This document shows, piece by piece, positions 8,394-17,800 of a DNA stretch of 64,000 nucleotides (positions within the stretch are counted from its first letter, which is position 1; each line of letters begins with the position of its first letter). The stretch is from positions 1-64,000 of the forward strand of contig JACRLC010000010.1 of NCBI GenBank assembly GCA_016235425.1. Reading direction: 5' to 3'. A program made the position numbers and the translations under genes. Below the pieces are notes generated by a model. The model saw only the letters and a list, made by a program, of their open reading frames with translations, was not told where the DNA came from and ran no database searches. The stretch comes from Chloroflexota bacterium. Lineage in GTDB: Bacteria > Chloroflexota > Anaerolineae > Anaerolineales > Villigracilaceae.

Positions 8394-8680
8394 TTCAGTG
8401 TTGTAAAGCTAATGATCTTGCCTGTCCTCAAGTCTAGGTCACAAGCATGACCGCCTTGCGTATAAGCAGAGAATGTTTGACCATCCTGATTTAGCCCAAC
8501 GCGTGAGAAAAGGGTGTTTGGGTCTGGTTTTTCAGCTTTCCAGCCGATCTGTCCCTGCGAAGTGAGGAAATATATGTTTGATTCACCTCTTGGGAAGCCG
8601 TTTGGGTTCTCCAACACGATCAACCCATTTGTGAGCTGGATGATCTTGTCAATTTTAGTGTGAAGGGGTTCAGGTTCCAT
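8390..8680 (-). CDS. Small protein of unknown function, possible beta-propeller-like fragment
   Basis: 96 residues, soluble, no signal peptide. Short strand-turn patterns (GLIVLENPNG, IYFLTSQGQIGWKAE, FSAYTQGGHACDLDLRTGK) recall single blades of WD/PQQ-type propellers, but the protein is too short to form one. A TATAAT (8693-8688) ends seven bases before the ATG, so the mRNA is probably leaderless. Co-transcribed with the small membrane protein downstream. Confidence 0.55.
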   Translation of the reverse strand: MEPEPLHTKIDKIIQLTNGLIVLENPNGFPRGESNIYFLTSQGQIGWKAEKPDPNTLFSRVGLNQDGQTFSAYTQGGHACDLDLRTGKIISFTTLK

Positions 8681-8687
8681 TTTGTGT

Positions 8688-8693
8688 ATTATA
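8688..8693 (-). promoter_or_regulatory. -10 box of the 8680 gene (leaderless)
   Basis: TATAAT on the minus strand, seven bases before the ATG at 8680. No Shine-Dalgarno sequence is present. Confidence 0.55.
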
Positions 8694-8860
8694 TCTCAAA
8701 TTGGTAAATCTACCGACCGCTCGGTAGGTTCGCGTTGGAAACTTCTGTCAGCTTTGCCCGGTTGGCGGAGTTTTGATAAGACTTCTGAAGTTTCGCTCTT
8801 TTGCAACTTTTTTGACCGCTGTTCATCCAAAGAACGTAAATCTATTTTGGAGGTATCGAG

Positions 8861-9115
8861 ATGAATGAAAATAAACCCCAGCCGCGCGTGATTGTTTTCA
8901 GCACGCCCACCTGCTCTTTCTGCAATATGGCGAAGAAATATTTTCGCGAGAAAGGCGTCCAATTCAAGGATGTAGACGTGAGCCGCGATCCCGCCGCGGC
9001 GCGCGACATGATGTGCCGTTCTGGCCAGGGCGGGGTGCCTGTCATTGATATCGGCGGCAAAATTGTGGTCGGGTTTGACCGGCCCAAGATCAATCAACTG
9101 CTTGGAATCAAGTAA
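8861..9115 (+). CDS. Glutaredoxin-like thioredoxin-fold protein
   Basis: 84 residues, one complete glutaredoxin fold. The CSFC redox motif is at about 17-20, followed by the cis-proline loop GGVPVIDIGG near 58 and the C-terminal VGFDRPKINQLLGI typical of small NrdH/YruB-like glutaredoxins. It probably reduces protein disulfides; the electron donor is unknown. GGAGG lies seven bases before the ATG. It is 17 bp upstream of groES on the same strand. Confidence 0.9.
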   Translation: MNENKPQPRVIVFSTPTCSFCNMAKKYFREKGVQFKDVDVSRDPAAARDMMCRSGQGGVPVIDIGGKIVVGFDRPKINQLLGIK

Positions 9116-9132
9116 ATTTTTGGAGGTATGGA

Positions 9133-9405
9133 ATGAGCAAAACCAAAATCGAACCGATGGGAGGCCGGGTATTGATCCGCCCGCTGGAGCAGGAAAGCAA
9201 GACTGGTTCGGGTCTGTACCTGCCTGAAACTGCCAAAGAAAAGCCGCAGACTGGCGAAGTGGTCGCGGTTGGCACGGATGAAGATATCAAGTTGAAGGTC
9301 AAGGACAAGGTGCTGTTCGCAAAGTACAGCGGCGCCGAGTTCAAGATGGACGGTGTTAATTATCTTCTGCTCGAAGCCAATGACGTGCTGGCTCGTTTGA
9401 ATTGA
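9133..9405 (+). CDS. groS: Co-chaperonin GroES
   Basis: 90 residues, close to the usual 94-100. It has the GroES start MGGRVLIRPLEQESKTGSG, the mobile-loop region up to YLPETAKEKP, and the roof/beta segment VKDKVLFAKYSGAEFKMDG. It would cap GroEL and fold substrates in the cytosol. groEL is not next to it, which is common in Chloroflexota but means the partner is encoded elsewhere. GGAGG precedes the ATG by seven bases. Confidence 0.95.
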   Translation: MSKTKIEPMGGRVLIRPLEQESKTGSGLYLPETAKEKPQTGEVVAVGTDEDIKLKVKDKVLFAKYSGAEFKMDGVNYLLLEANDVLARLN

Positions 9406-9484
9406 TTTCCCGCCGAGCAAACAAAAAGCCCGATGCAGATCGAAAGCGCATCGAGCTAGGCGGGATTATGGGCGTTATCGTCTA

Positions 9485-9607
9485 TCATGATTCTCTCTTA
9501 ACACCCATATTGCTCAACTCGTCTGAATTGATGTTCGAGACGAGCAGGTCCGTGCCGGAGAGGGCGAGGAGCAGGAGCAAGCTGATGGAAACAACAAGTA
9601 CGAACAT
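9485..9607 (-). CDS. Possible 40-residue single-pass membrane protein
   Basis: A short frame below usual cut-offs. It encodes MFVLVVSISLLLLLALSG, a clear hydrophobic segment, then a polar tail (TDLLVSNINSDELSN). AAAGGAG lies about eight bases before the ATG, a good ribosome-binding site, and an AT-rich patch upstream could hold a promoter. No family recognised. The remaining non-coding sequence from 9608 to 9811 shows nothing further. This call could be wrong. Confidence 0.4.
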   Translation of the reverse strand: MFVLVVSISLLLLLALSGTDLLVSNINSDELSNMGVKRES

Positions 9608-9811
9608 AGGCGACTCCTTTCTTATAAATAATATAACGAGTTGGAAACAAAAAAGCTACATCCCCTAACAGTACTGTAATGGAAATGCCATACACTTACG
9701 CAAGGGATGATTATCTAACGTTTTCAAGCGATTTGGTTCCATGTTCGTCATTCTAAATACTTAGTGTTCAAAACGCGTGAAAAAGGTGTGCCGAAGTTGC
9801 GTTTTGCTTTC

Positions 9812-11160
9812 CTGGTGATTACCCACAAGTGAACTCCTGAAAAGGGAAGGGGTGCAACCCGACAAAAGACAAGGTCATGGCCGTCACGATAACCGCCGAG
9901 ATACCTTGCAGAAGCCAATACGGGCCATCGCGGTCGGTCGGGATACCCAATTGAACAACGGCAAACAAACGCCGCATACGGTCAACGGTTTGAACGCGCA
10001 TATCTTCGACATCCAGGCCTTGTTCCTGGTCGAAGCGATAGCCATGTTCAATGCGGGACCGCAAACGCCAATCGTTGTACACTTGTTGAACAGCGGCGAC
10101 GCAGGTCAGGGGAATGTGGGTAATCAAAACCAATTGTCGGTTCAAGGTTTCGTCATCGGCGACCAGAAGCCATAGCAGAGTTGGCGTGCCTGGGATGCGT
10201 ATCATGAACCAGCCAAAATGCACCGTGTCGAAGCGCGTTTCTCCGGCGTGCTTGAAGAGAACCTGGAAGGTGACTTGATGGGGAACACTGTCTACCAAGT
10301 CTTGCAAGGTTTCTGTTTCCCAGCGATCCAGGCGGTCATTGTAGACTTCCACAATGCGTTCCAGATGGCTGACGCGAAAGATGAATTCCTGCTCCAATTT
10401 CACGACTTGGGCGAACATTTTTTGGTCGTCCAGCCCAGAATCACCTACAAAACGTACATTTCTCCCTGGATACAGCCGACAAGTGGTCTCAAAGGCCTGC
10501 TCCACCTCTTTATTCTGGCTGATAAAGTCGGCCGTCTTGTACGAAAACCAATTGGCGTAGCTGGTCGCCGGCACTTGGGTGTTGACGACGGTGGCCGTGA
10601 TGGCCGGATAGCCGCGTGCCAGACGAGCATGACCGCTCAAATCCGGTGGCGTCGCTTTGTGAACTACACTCACCCCCTCCAAGGCTTCCGTGCAGGGTTT
10701 CTCAAAATTCACCGGATCCACTGCCACAACCAGATAGTTCGGGTCTTCCCTCTCCACTACCTGTTGTCCTACCTGATACAAACCTTGATACACCCCTTGC
10801 GTTTTCAGCCGCTCGTTCCCCAACCACCGATAGATGCTTTTGGCGACCGGCCACGTTTCTCCTTCCGCTTTCCCACTTTGACGCGCCATGCCAGTGATCA
10901 CAGGCGTTTGCCCTCCAAGAATTCCCAGCAACATGTTTTCCAGCACCCGTTTCATGCGGACATCCGGCAACATTTCGAACAGAGGCTGGCTGTGGCTTCG
11001 AATGGTTTCCTGAATTTCCGTGATCGGCAGCTTGGCAAGATGGCTTTCGGGTGCTATAGTCATGGCGGCTCTGCTCCTTGGGTTTGTGGCGTTCGCACAC
11101 CTACTTTACCACTTGGAGCAGAGCTTCCTCTCTGCCTTCAGACTTGTGGGTAATCACCAG
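9812..11160 (-). mobile_element. IS4-type insertion sequence, 1.35 kb
   Basis: Perfect 19-bp terminal inverted repeats CTGGTGATTACCCACAAGT at 9812-9830 and its complement at 11142-11160, around a single intact transposase gene. The length is normal for a one-gene IS of this family. I see no convincing target duplication. The same terminal sequence bounds the short elements at 11170, 32050 and 51604, implying this transposase moves them. Confidence 0.9.
9819..11063 (-). CDS. IS4-type DDE transposase
   Basis: 414 residues, full length. DDE residues fit VVAVDPVNFE near residue 112, FVGDSGLDDQ near 206 and the glutamate in SRIEHGYRFDQEQ near 339, which resembles the YREK-type motif of IS4 relatives. 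The last codons and the stop are encoded by the left inverted repeat itself. No frameshift is visible, so the element could be active. The large open frame on the opposite strand is a shadow. Confidence 0.9.
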   Translation of the reverse strand: MTIAPESHLAKLPITEIQETIRSHSQPLFEMLPDVRMKRVLENMLLGILGGQTPVITGMARQSGKAEGETWPVAKSIYRWLGNERLKTQGVYQGLYQVGQQVVEREDPNYLVVAVDPVNFEKPCTEALEGVSVVHKATPPDLSGHARLARGYPAITATVVNTQVPATSYANWFSYKTADFISQNKEVEQAFETTCRLYPGRNVRFVGDSGLDDQKMFAQVVKLEQEFIFRVSHLERIVEVYNDRLDRWETETLQDLVDSVPHQVTFQVLFKHAGETRFDTVHFGWFMIRIPGTPTLLWLLVADDETLNRQLVLITHIPLTCVAAVQQVYNDWRLRSRIEHGYRFDQEQGLDVEDMRVQTVDRMRRLFAVVQLGIPTDRDGPYWLLQGISAVIVTAMTLSFVGLHPFPFQEFTCG

Positions 11161-11169
11161 GTTGAATTT

Positions 11170-11313
11170 GGTGATTACCCACAAGTCCGTATCCGACATT
11201 CAAAGCCTCAAAGCCAGAGCATTCTGCCGCGAATTTCGCTAATTCACACGGATTTTTAAAACCAATTCGCGAAAATTCGTGAAATCCGCGGCTGAGGTTT
11301 TGCTTTTATCACC
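11170..11313 (+). mobile_element. Short non-autonomous element, copy 1 (MITE-like)
   Basis: It begins with GGTGATTACCCACAAGT, the end of the neighbouring IS, contains an AATTCGCG-rich palindromic core, and ends in ATCACC, a truncated complement of that end. It lies only 9 bp after the IS right inverted repeat, with the two ends facing each other, and 12 bp before the trp promoter. Copies at 32050-32250 and 51604-51741 share the first 110-130 bp. Confidence 0.75.
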
Positions 11314-11325
11314 AGGTTTTGTCTA

Positions 11326-11353
11326 TTGACATTTTTCCCCTCCGGCATATAAT
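11326..11353 (+). promoter_or_regulatory. Promoter of the trpB T-box operon
   Basis: TTGACA (11326-11331), 16 bp, TATAAT (11348-11353), both perfect. Transcription should start near 11360, at the beginning of the T-box stem I. Confidence 0.8.
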
Positions 11354-11359
11354 CACGTC

Positions 11360-11790
11360 AAATTGACAGGCTGTGACGAGGACGAGTACGCGCTCCCGAA
11401 GGATATCGGGACAATGTGAACGACGGCCCAGAGAGCAGGTGTTTTGGTGAAAGCCTGCCCGAGACGACAGCGCCGAATGGACCTCCGAGCCGCAAGGGCA
11501 AAAGCAGTTTGACAGTTGCGTAGTTACATAGTTTGGTGGTTACGCAGTCAAATGGTCGAGTAGTCTAAGCCGGGAACTGCACCCGTTATCACGCAGAGTT
11601 ACTTAGCCGGATAGCAGACTATCCAACTAGCTAACTACAAGAGTGAAGCTGGCAATCCCGTTGCATCACAACGGGATTTTTTTGTATAAAGCATGAATGC
11701 TTTGTACCTCAAACGATAACCAGCTTAAATCGGGTGGCACCACGGATGCAGACAGCGTTCGTCCCAGTTGGGATGAACGCTGTTTTTTGT
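11360..11790 (+). promoter_or_regulatory. Tryptophan-specific T-box riboswitch leader
   Basis: Stem I features are present in order: the GACGAGTA segment near 11377, AGAGAG near 11432, the GGTG distal loop near 11446, then GAATGGACCTCCGAG, which places codon TGG (Trp) at 11478-11480 in the specifier position. The antiterminator T-box GGGTGGCACCACGG is at 11732-11745 and the terminator follows directly. Uncharged tRNA-Trp should stabilise the antiterminator and allow expression of the small gene and trpB. Between stem I and the T-box lies an unusually long segment with its own hairpin (ATCCCGTTG/CAACGGGAT, 11655-11679) followed by seven Ts. Confidence 0.92.
11752..11788 (+). terminator. T-box terminator
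   Basis: Arms ACAGCGTTC/GAACGCTGT with a CCCA/TGGG extension, then six Ts. Its 5' arm directly follows the T-box and must compete with the antiterminator. Confidence 0.85.
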
Positions 11791-11799
11791 TAAGTCTGC

Positions 11800-11833
11800 C
11801 CCCTCACCCTGGCCCTCTCCCAAAGGGAGAGGG
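11800..11833. repeat. Short palindromic repeat (CCCTCTCCC family)
   Basis: CCCTCTCCC/GGGAGAGGG arms preceded by CCCTCACCCTGG. Relatives are at 25126-25204, 35767-35809 and 43075-43108. Confidence 0.65.
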
Positions 11834-11852
11834 AAACTAAGAAGGAGAAAAA

Positions 11853-12017
11853 ATGAACGTACAAACGAATTTGATTGAGATGCGCGATGCCGAATTGCAG
11901 GAGCGCGTGGCGGTTGTGATCGAGGACAATGCGCGGCCTGCAGAGCAGATCATCAATGAGCAAAACACGGAACGGGATGCGGACGAGAATTCGTCTGCGC
12001 CGCGCTTTATTCCGTGA
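11853..12017 (+). CDS. 54-residue protein between the T-box and trpB
   Basis: A short acidic protein (start MNVQTNLIEMRDAELQERVA, end SSAPRFIP) with GAAGGAG seven bases before the ATG. It contains no tryptophan, so it is not a classical trp leader peptide. It lies between the T-box terminator and trpB on the same transcript, 136 bp before trpB. The amphipathic first half could form a helix. No family recognised; role in Trp metabolism is only suggested by position. Confidence 0.6.
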   Translation: MNVQTNLIEMRDAELQERVAVVIEDNARPAEQIINEQNTERDADENSSAPRFIP

Positions 12018-12153
12018 GGCTCATTGTTTCGGAGGAATGATGTTTCTTGTTTTTGATTTTCATCCGCCGTGACTCGATTTGCGATTTACGATTTTCGATT
12101 GATGATTTGCTATTGACCAACTCGATAACTCAACCAGTAAAGGAGAAACCATC

Positions 12154-13527
12154 ATGTCTGACCAGACCCGCTTCATCTTGAATGAATCCGACCTGCCGAA
12201 GTTTTGGTACAACATCAATGCCGACAGCCCTGTAGCGCCGACTCCCGTTTTGCATCCGGGGACTTTGGAACCGGTCACACCGGACTTTTTGTCTGTTCTG
12301 TTTCCGATGGACTTGATCCTGCAGGAAATATCCACCGAGCGATACATCGAGATCCCGGAGGAAGTGCGCGAGATCTACAAGCTCTATCGCCCAACACCAC
12401 TCCTGCGCGCCCGTCGTTTGGAAAAGGCGCTTGGCACACCCGCGCATATCTATTACAAAAATGAGGGCGTTTCACCTGCAGGGAGTCACAAACCCAACAC
12501 CGCCATCCCGCAGGCCTTTTTCAACAAGAAGGCCGGGACGAAAGCCCTCACCACCGAGACCGGCGCGGGGCAGTGGGGTTCTGCGTTGTCACTGGCCTGT
12601 AACTTCTTCGGGCTGGACCTTGAAGTTTACATGGTCAAAGTTTCGTACAACCAGAAACCATATCGCCGCATCTTCATTGAATCTTTCGGGGCGCAGGTCT
12701 TTGCCAGCCCAACAGACCGGACCAATTATGGCCGTTCGGTTTTGGCGCAGGCCCCGAACAGCCCCGGCTCGCTGGGGATTGCGATTTCAGAAGCCGTGGA
12801 AGTGGCGGCCACATCCAACGGTGCGAAGAAGTACAGCCTCGGTTCGGTGTTGAATCACGTGCTGATGCACCAGTCAGTGATCGGTGAGGAGGCCCTGAAG
12901 CAGATGGACATGGCCGATGAATACCCGGACGTGGTCATCGGTTGTGCGGGCGGCGGATCGAATTTCGCGGGCATTGCCTACCCGTTCCTGCGCGAGAATT
13001 TGAAGAACGGAAAACGCACACGCCTGCTCGCGGTCGAGCCGACTGCCACGCCGTCGCTGACGAAGGGCGAGTACACGTTCGATTATGGCGATACGGCCAA
13101 GATGGCCCCGGTCGTGAAGATGCACACGCTCGGACACGATTTCGTCCCGCCGGGGATCCATGCAGGCGGACTGCGCTATCACGGCATGGCTCCCAGCATC
13201 AGTGCGTTATACGACGCGGGTTATCTCGAAGCGGTGGCTGTAAAGCAGAAAGCGACGTTCGAAGCCGCGCTCCAGTTTGCGCGTACGGAAGGAATTATCC
13301 CTGCGCCTGAATCCGCACACGCGATCCGCGCCGCGATTGACGAGGCGCTGGATGCCAGGGCCAAAGGCGAGAAGCGCGTGATCCTGTTCAACCTGTCGGG
13401 TCACGGCAACTTCGATATGTCGGCGTATGAGTCCTATCTGGGCGGGAAACTCGAAGATTTTGAGTATCCTGCTGAGGCGGTGAAAGAAGCGATGACGAGA
13501 CTGCCGAAGGTTGAGCTTCCTGTTTAA
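12154..13527 (+). CDS. trpB: Tryptophan synthase beta chain, TrpB2 type
   Basis: 457 residues, longer than the usual 390-410 of TrpB1 and matching the TrpB2 class. It joins indole and serine to make tryptophan using PLP; the PLP lysine is in AGSHKPNTA near residue 112, the phosphate loop is [11 protein letters not shown] near 269, and [10 protein letters not shown] lies near the end. TrpB2 enzymes often act without TrpA, and no trpA is present here. AAAGGAG precedes the ATG. It is controlled by the Trp T-box upstream. Confidence 0.95.
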   Translation: MSDQTRFILNESDLPKFWYNINADSPVAPTPVLHPGTLEPVTPDFLSVLFPMDLILQEISTERYIEIPEEVREIYKLYRPTPLLRARRLEKALGTPAHIYYKNEGVSPAGSHKPNTAIPQAFFNKKAGTKALTTETGAGQWGSALSLACNFFGLDLEVYMVKVSYNQKPYRRIFIESFGAQVFASPTDRTNYGRSVLAQAPNSPGSLGIAISEAVEVAATSNGAKKYSLGSVLNHVLMHQSVIGEEALKQMDMADEYPDVVIGCAGGGSNFAGIAYPFLRENLKNGKRTRLLAVEPTATPSLTKGEYTFDYGDTAKMAPVVKMHTLGHDFVPPGIHAGGLRYHGMAPSISALYDAGYLEAVAVKQKATFEAALQFARTEGIIPAPESAHAIRAAIDEALDARAKGEKRVILFNLSGHGNFDMSAYESYLGGKLEDFEYPAEAVKEAMTRLPKVELPV

Positions 13528-13596
13528 CGGAAAAAATCTGACAGGCCGATCAGCCTGGTCAGATCTACATTGTCTTTCCTATATTAATATGAAGAG

Positions 13597-13630
13597 GCCC
13601 GGCTCAAACGAGCCGGGCTTCGAAATTTTT
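13597..13630. terminator. Terminator between trpB and the FIST gene
   Basis: Nine-base arms GCCCGGCTC/GAGCCGGGC with an AAAC loop, then a T-rich tract ending in TTTTT on the plus strand. A weaker hairpin (ATCTGACAGGC arms, 13536-13564) precedes it. The genes on both sides converge here. Confidence 0.7.
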
Positions 13631-13633
13631 ACC

Positions 13634-14791
13634 TTATTGCGCTTCGCCGAATGCGACGACGACGATGTGCTGGTTGAGGAAGTGTGGCGGGGACTTTTCA
13701 CCTCCGGGGACGATCTGGCCGAGGGTGTAGCCGCCGGCGATGGGAACTTTTGCGCCGAGGATTTCCTGGACGGCGGCGATCTCTGCACCCGGCTGGGCTT
13801 TGAGCAACATTTGCCAGGCGATGTCCACCAGCACGAGGGCGAAGGCAGGCTTGGCATTGCCAAGTTGGTGGAGGGCCTGTTGCGCGGCCTGGCGTGCGGC
13901 CTTTTCACAGGCCATGCGGCTTCCTACTAGCATGTAGGCGTCAATGCCGTCGCGAATGGTGGCGTTCATACGGAAACTTCCATCGGCTTCCACGCGGATG
14001 GGTGCGCGCACGATCAACTCGTCACCCTGTTCGACGCCGAGGGGATAGAGCCGCGCGAGATGGTTCAGCGGAGGAAAAGCCCAATCGCGGGCCGGATACC
14101 CGAATAACTGTGCATAGGTTTCAGATGCGGGACGGCCATTGAGCGTGCGCAGCCAGAAGCCGCGCGAACGCGTGACGCGGAATTGACTGCCGACCGGGTC
14201 CCAGCCGTGATCGTGGCCTATGCCCACGCGCAGGTTGCCGCGCAGGAAGGCCGCGGCCAGGCCGCCACTGCCTGTCTGGTTGCCTGCGATCTGGTAGGTG
14301 TTGCCGGTGTGCAGGTCGCCGCTGGAGAGTGCGCCCGCGAGCGGCATGGAAATGGTTTGGAGCGCGCTGCATAATTGTTCGGCGTCGCCGTTGAAGCCGT
14401 CTGCAAAGAAGATCAGGGATTGTCCCTCGGTGCGCCCGGATGCAAGCTGCATCAGCTTCGATGCCGTCTCGCGCCCGGATTGGGCGTATCCCGGAAGCCA
14501 GTGACTTTCAGCGACGAAGTCACCGCTGAGGAGGGCGACGATCACAGAGTGGGGATGCTGTCCTTCGCCGGTCAGGCCCGCTGGTGTGCTGAAACCGATG
14601 ACGGGGGTATCGCCAATCAGGCTGGTGACGCCGTTCACCACTTCGCGCGCCTGGTATTGGTGCGAGGCGATGACGATGCCGAGTCCAGGCGTTGCCGCGC
14701 CGACGCTGTTCAAAGCCTGGTGCATGGCCTGCAAACCGGCTTCGCGGCCATCCAATGCCTGCGCGACTCCAACGGATGAGAACAGGGTCAT
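13634..14791 (-). CDS. FIST-domain sensory protein
   Basis: 385 residues covering FIST N (about 30-220) and FIST C (about 230-370) domains, typical motifs being GVTSLIGDTPVIGFSTPAG and the C-terminal GGYTLGQIVPGGEKSP. FIST proteins are putative small-molecule (amino-acid) sensors that work with signalling proteins. No membrane segment. It starts nine bases after the histidine kinase stop, so both are one operon; the FIST protein may feed its signal to that kinase. Confidence 0.88.
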   Translation of the reverse strand: MTLFSSVGVAQALDGREAGLQAMHQALNSVGAATPGLGIVIASHQYQAREVVNGVTSLIGDTPVIGFSTPAGLTGEGQHPHSVIVALLSGDFVAESHWLPGYAQSGRETASKLMQLASGRTEGQSLIFFADGFNGDAEQLCSALQTISMPLAGALSSGDLHTGNTYQIAGNQTGSGGLAAAFLRGNLRVGIGHDHGWDPVGSQFRVTRSRGFWLRTLNGRPASETYAQLFGYPARDWAFPPLNHLARLYPLGVEQGDELIVRAPIRVEADGSFRMNATIRDGIDAYMLVGSRMACEKAARQAAQQALHQLGNAKPAFALVLVDIAWQMLLKAQPGAEIAAVQEILGAKVPIAGGYTLGQIVPGGEKSPPHFLNQHIVVVAFGEAQ

Positions 14792-14800
14792 ATCGCCTCG

Positions 14801-17800
14801 TTATCCTTCAGCCACCGGGATGGTGAAATGAAAAGTAGTTCCCTTGCGGAATTCACTTTCGAACCAAATCTTCCCGCCTTGCATTTCAACAAGGCTCTTG
14901 GTAATGTTCAAACCGAGACCCGTGCCGGGAGCTTCGCGGGCTTTGGAATCGTCGGAGCGGAAGAATTTCTGGAAGATCTTCTGCTGGTCTTCGTTGCCGA
15001 TGCCGATGCCGCTGTCTTTTACCCAGAGATGGACGACACTGGGCGCACCATCCGGGTCCCATTGATTGTGAGTGGCTTCCGCGCCGACTTCGATGTGACC
15101 GGTTTCAGGCGTGTATTTGTGGGCATTACTGACCAGGTTCGTTAGCACCTGCCCGACGCGTGTGCGGTCGGCCCAGATGGGCGGCAGGTCCGTTCTCACC
15201 TTTACGTCCAGGCCTTGTTTCTTATCTTCGATTTGCCGCCTGGTGGAGCGGATGACCTCGTCCACAAGGTCGGCGACGAAGGTTGCCTTGTATTCAAGTC
15301 TCAAGCGCCCTGCTTCGATCTTGGAATTGTCGTTGAGGTCCGAAACCAGCGTGGACATGCGTTCGACGTTCGAGCGGATGGTGTGGAGGAAATTGCTCTG
15401 CATGTCATTGATCTGACCGGCTGCGCCGCCTGCCAGCAGTTCGGTATACCCTTTAATGGAAGTCATTGGGTTCTTCAACTCGTGTGCCACAAAAGAGACG
15501 AATTCGCTCTTGGCGTTGTTGGCGCGTTCGACTTCGCCGTACAGTTGCGCGTTGGAAATGGCGATGGCGGCATGGTCGCTCAAGCGGTTGAGAAAGTCCA
15601 TGTCCACCTGGGTATCGGTTGTGCTTTCGAGGAGGATCAAGCCGATCACCTGCGACTCGCGGCGGATGGGGATGGACATCTGCGTGTGCGTGGATGCCAT
15701 CAATTTTTTATCCTGATCGTTGAGCGTCACGCGCTGAGGCTGCTGGGTCTCGATGGCGGCCAGCATGGCGGGCAGGTCAATGTTGATGACCGGCTGGGTT
15801 GAATTGTTGAAGTTGTCGTCGTAGCCCTGGTGCGACATGATCCGTAATTTCTGTTCTTCGATCATGCCGATAATTCCCGCTTCGGCCTTCGACTGGCGCA
15901 AGGCCCAATCGAGGGTGATCCGCATGGCGCGGTCCATTTCAAGGCTGGCGTTCAGCTCGCGGTCAATGCGCTGCATGACCGAGAGTTCCTCCACGCGCGC
16001 GGCGAGCTCCTGGTCGGTCAATGTGTAGAGACGGGCGTTTTCGATTGCCACCGCCGCCTGGCCTGCGAAGGCGGTGAGCAGGGTCTGGTCGTCTTCCACA
16101 AATGGGAGACCGTCGCGGCGGTTGATCACTTCGATGACGCCGATCACATCGTCCTTGACCTGGAGCGGAACGGCGAGAAGCGACCGGCTGACAAAGCCCG
16201 TTTGTTTGTCCGTGTTGAACCAGTTCGGGGAGCGTTGGACTTCATTCTCGATCACCGGGGCGCGGGCTTGCACTGCGCGTCCCACAATGCCGGTTCCCGA
16301 TGGCAGGCGCTGGCCGACGAGATTGGCCGCAACAGGTCCCACGGTCACTTTGAAGATCAGGTCGTCGGTCTGTTTGTCGAGCAGGAAGAGACTTCCTGCT
16401 TCGCAGTTCAAAATTCCCACCGCGTTTTCCAAAATGTTCTGAAGCAGGGGTTCGAGTTCGAGCGTGGATGTCAGTTGGCGCGTAATATCGTTAAGGGTGG
16501 TCAACTGGTGCGCGCGTTGCTGTGTCTCTTGAAGCAGGCGTGATTTGACGATGGCGCCGGCGGTCTGGTCGGCGATGGCTTGCAGGAGTTCGAGCTGCCC
16601 GCGTGTGTAAGCTGTTCCGCCGTCGCGGCTTCCAATGCTGAGCGAACCGATGGTCTCCGCGCCTGCGTTGAGCGGCACACCCATCCATGCAAAGACGTTT
16701 TCCAGGGCAGGGGAGAGGTTGCGCGCCTGGCATTCGCGGACGTAATCCTGCGTAATGATCGGGCGGCCTTTGCGGATCACTTCCGGGGCGAGACCGATCG
16801 AAAGCGGAAAAGGCAGGTTCTCCCGTTCGGGGAGGCGTTCGTTATTCTCCACGCAGAAGCCGTAATAGTAGTAATCGCTGTTTTTGCTGTAAAGCGTGAT
16901 GTGCAAATGGGAGGTGGGAATGATCTGCGCGGTCTGGGCGTAGATGAGTTCCAGCACATCGTCGAACGTGAGCGTGACGTTCACTCCCTGGGAGACGCGC
17001 GTCAAAGCGTTCATTTCCTGGATGCGGCGTTCGAGGTGCGCCACGGTTTGTACCCGTTCAATCGCGACCGAGGATTGGTCGCCGAGATTCTCGAGGAAGG
17101 TCAAATCCCGCGGAGTGTACGGCTGACCCGAGAGACGCGGCCCCAGTGCCAGCCAGCCGCTTGGACGTTCCTTTCCCGGCAACACGACGAAGAGTCGTGC
17201 GCCGAGCAATGCGAGCCGCGATTGTTCGGCGGAGAGCGAGGCGGGGAGTGAGGTGGCCCCGTCCAGATACAGCGGCAGTCTTTCATTGATGAAATAGCGC
17301 GCCAGCGGACTGTTGGCCGAGAAGCGAATGTCGCTGGTGGGGCGGCGGTCATCGCCGGGGAGGGCGGCGTATTGGTCGTTGAGTGTATCGTATGTGTAAA
17401 CGTGGACCCTATCTGGGGTCAGGGTGGAGGCGATTTGATCGCGCAGGACGATGCCGATCTTGTTGAGGTCCAGCACGTTGGTCAGTTCGTGAGAGAATGC
17501 CTGTAACCTTTCCGCATAAGCGCGTTGGCCGCGGAAGAAGGCGGTGTCCACGAATCCCTGCAACCTGGCGCGGACGGGTTCGAGCATGATCGCGACTGCC
17601 AGTGCAAATACACCGACCCAGATTGGGTTGTTGAAGGTCAGGGAGGTATTAAGGATCAGGCTTAGCCCGCTGACCAACGCGGCATACCCGGCAATGACGA
17701 AGATCGTAAGCAGGGCATAGGCGATGCCTCGGCGCAGGAAATCATCTGTGCGCAGGAAGCGGAAACGAAGGATGGTATAACCCGTGGTGAGCGGGAAAAT

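Noticed and set aside
9498-9695. A 65-codon frame on the minus strand upstream of the IS
   Set aside because: No ribosome-binding site and no protein-like pattern; a shorter frame at 9485-9607 in another frame has a good site and a membrane segment.
10218-11153. A 311-codon frame on the plus strand of the IS
   Set aside because: It is the antisense of the transposase and has no family motifs.
9812-11160. Target-site duplication around the IS
   Set aside because: The flanks GCTTTC and GTTGAA and longer windows do not match, so none is claimed.
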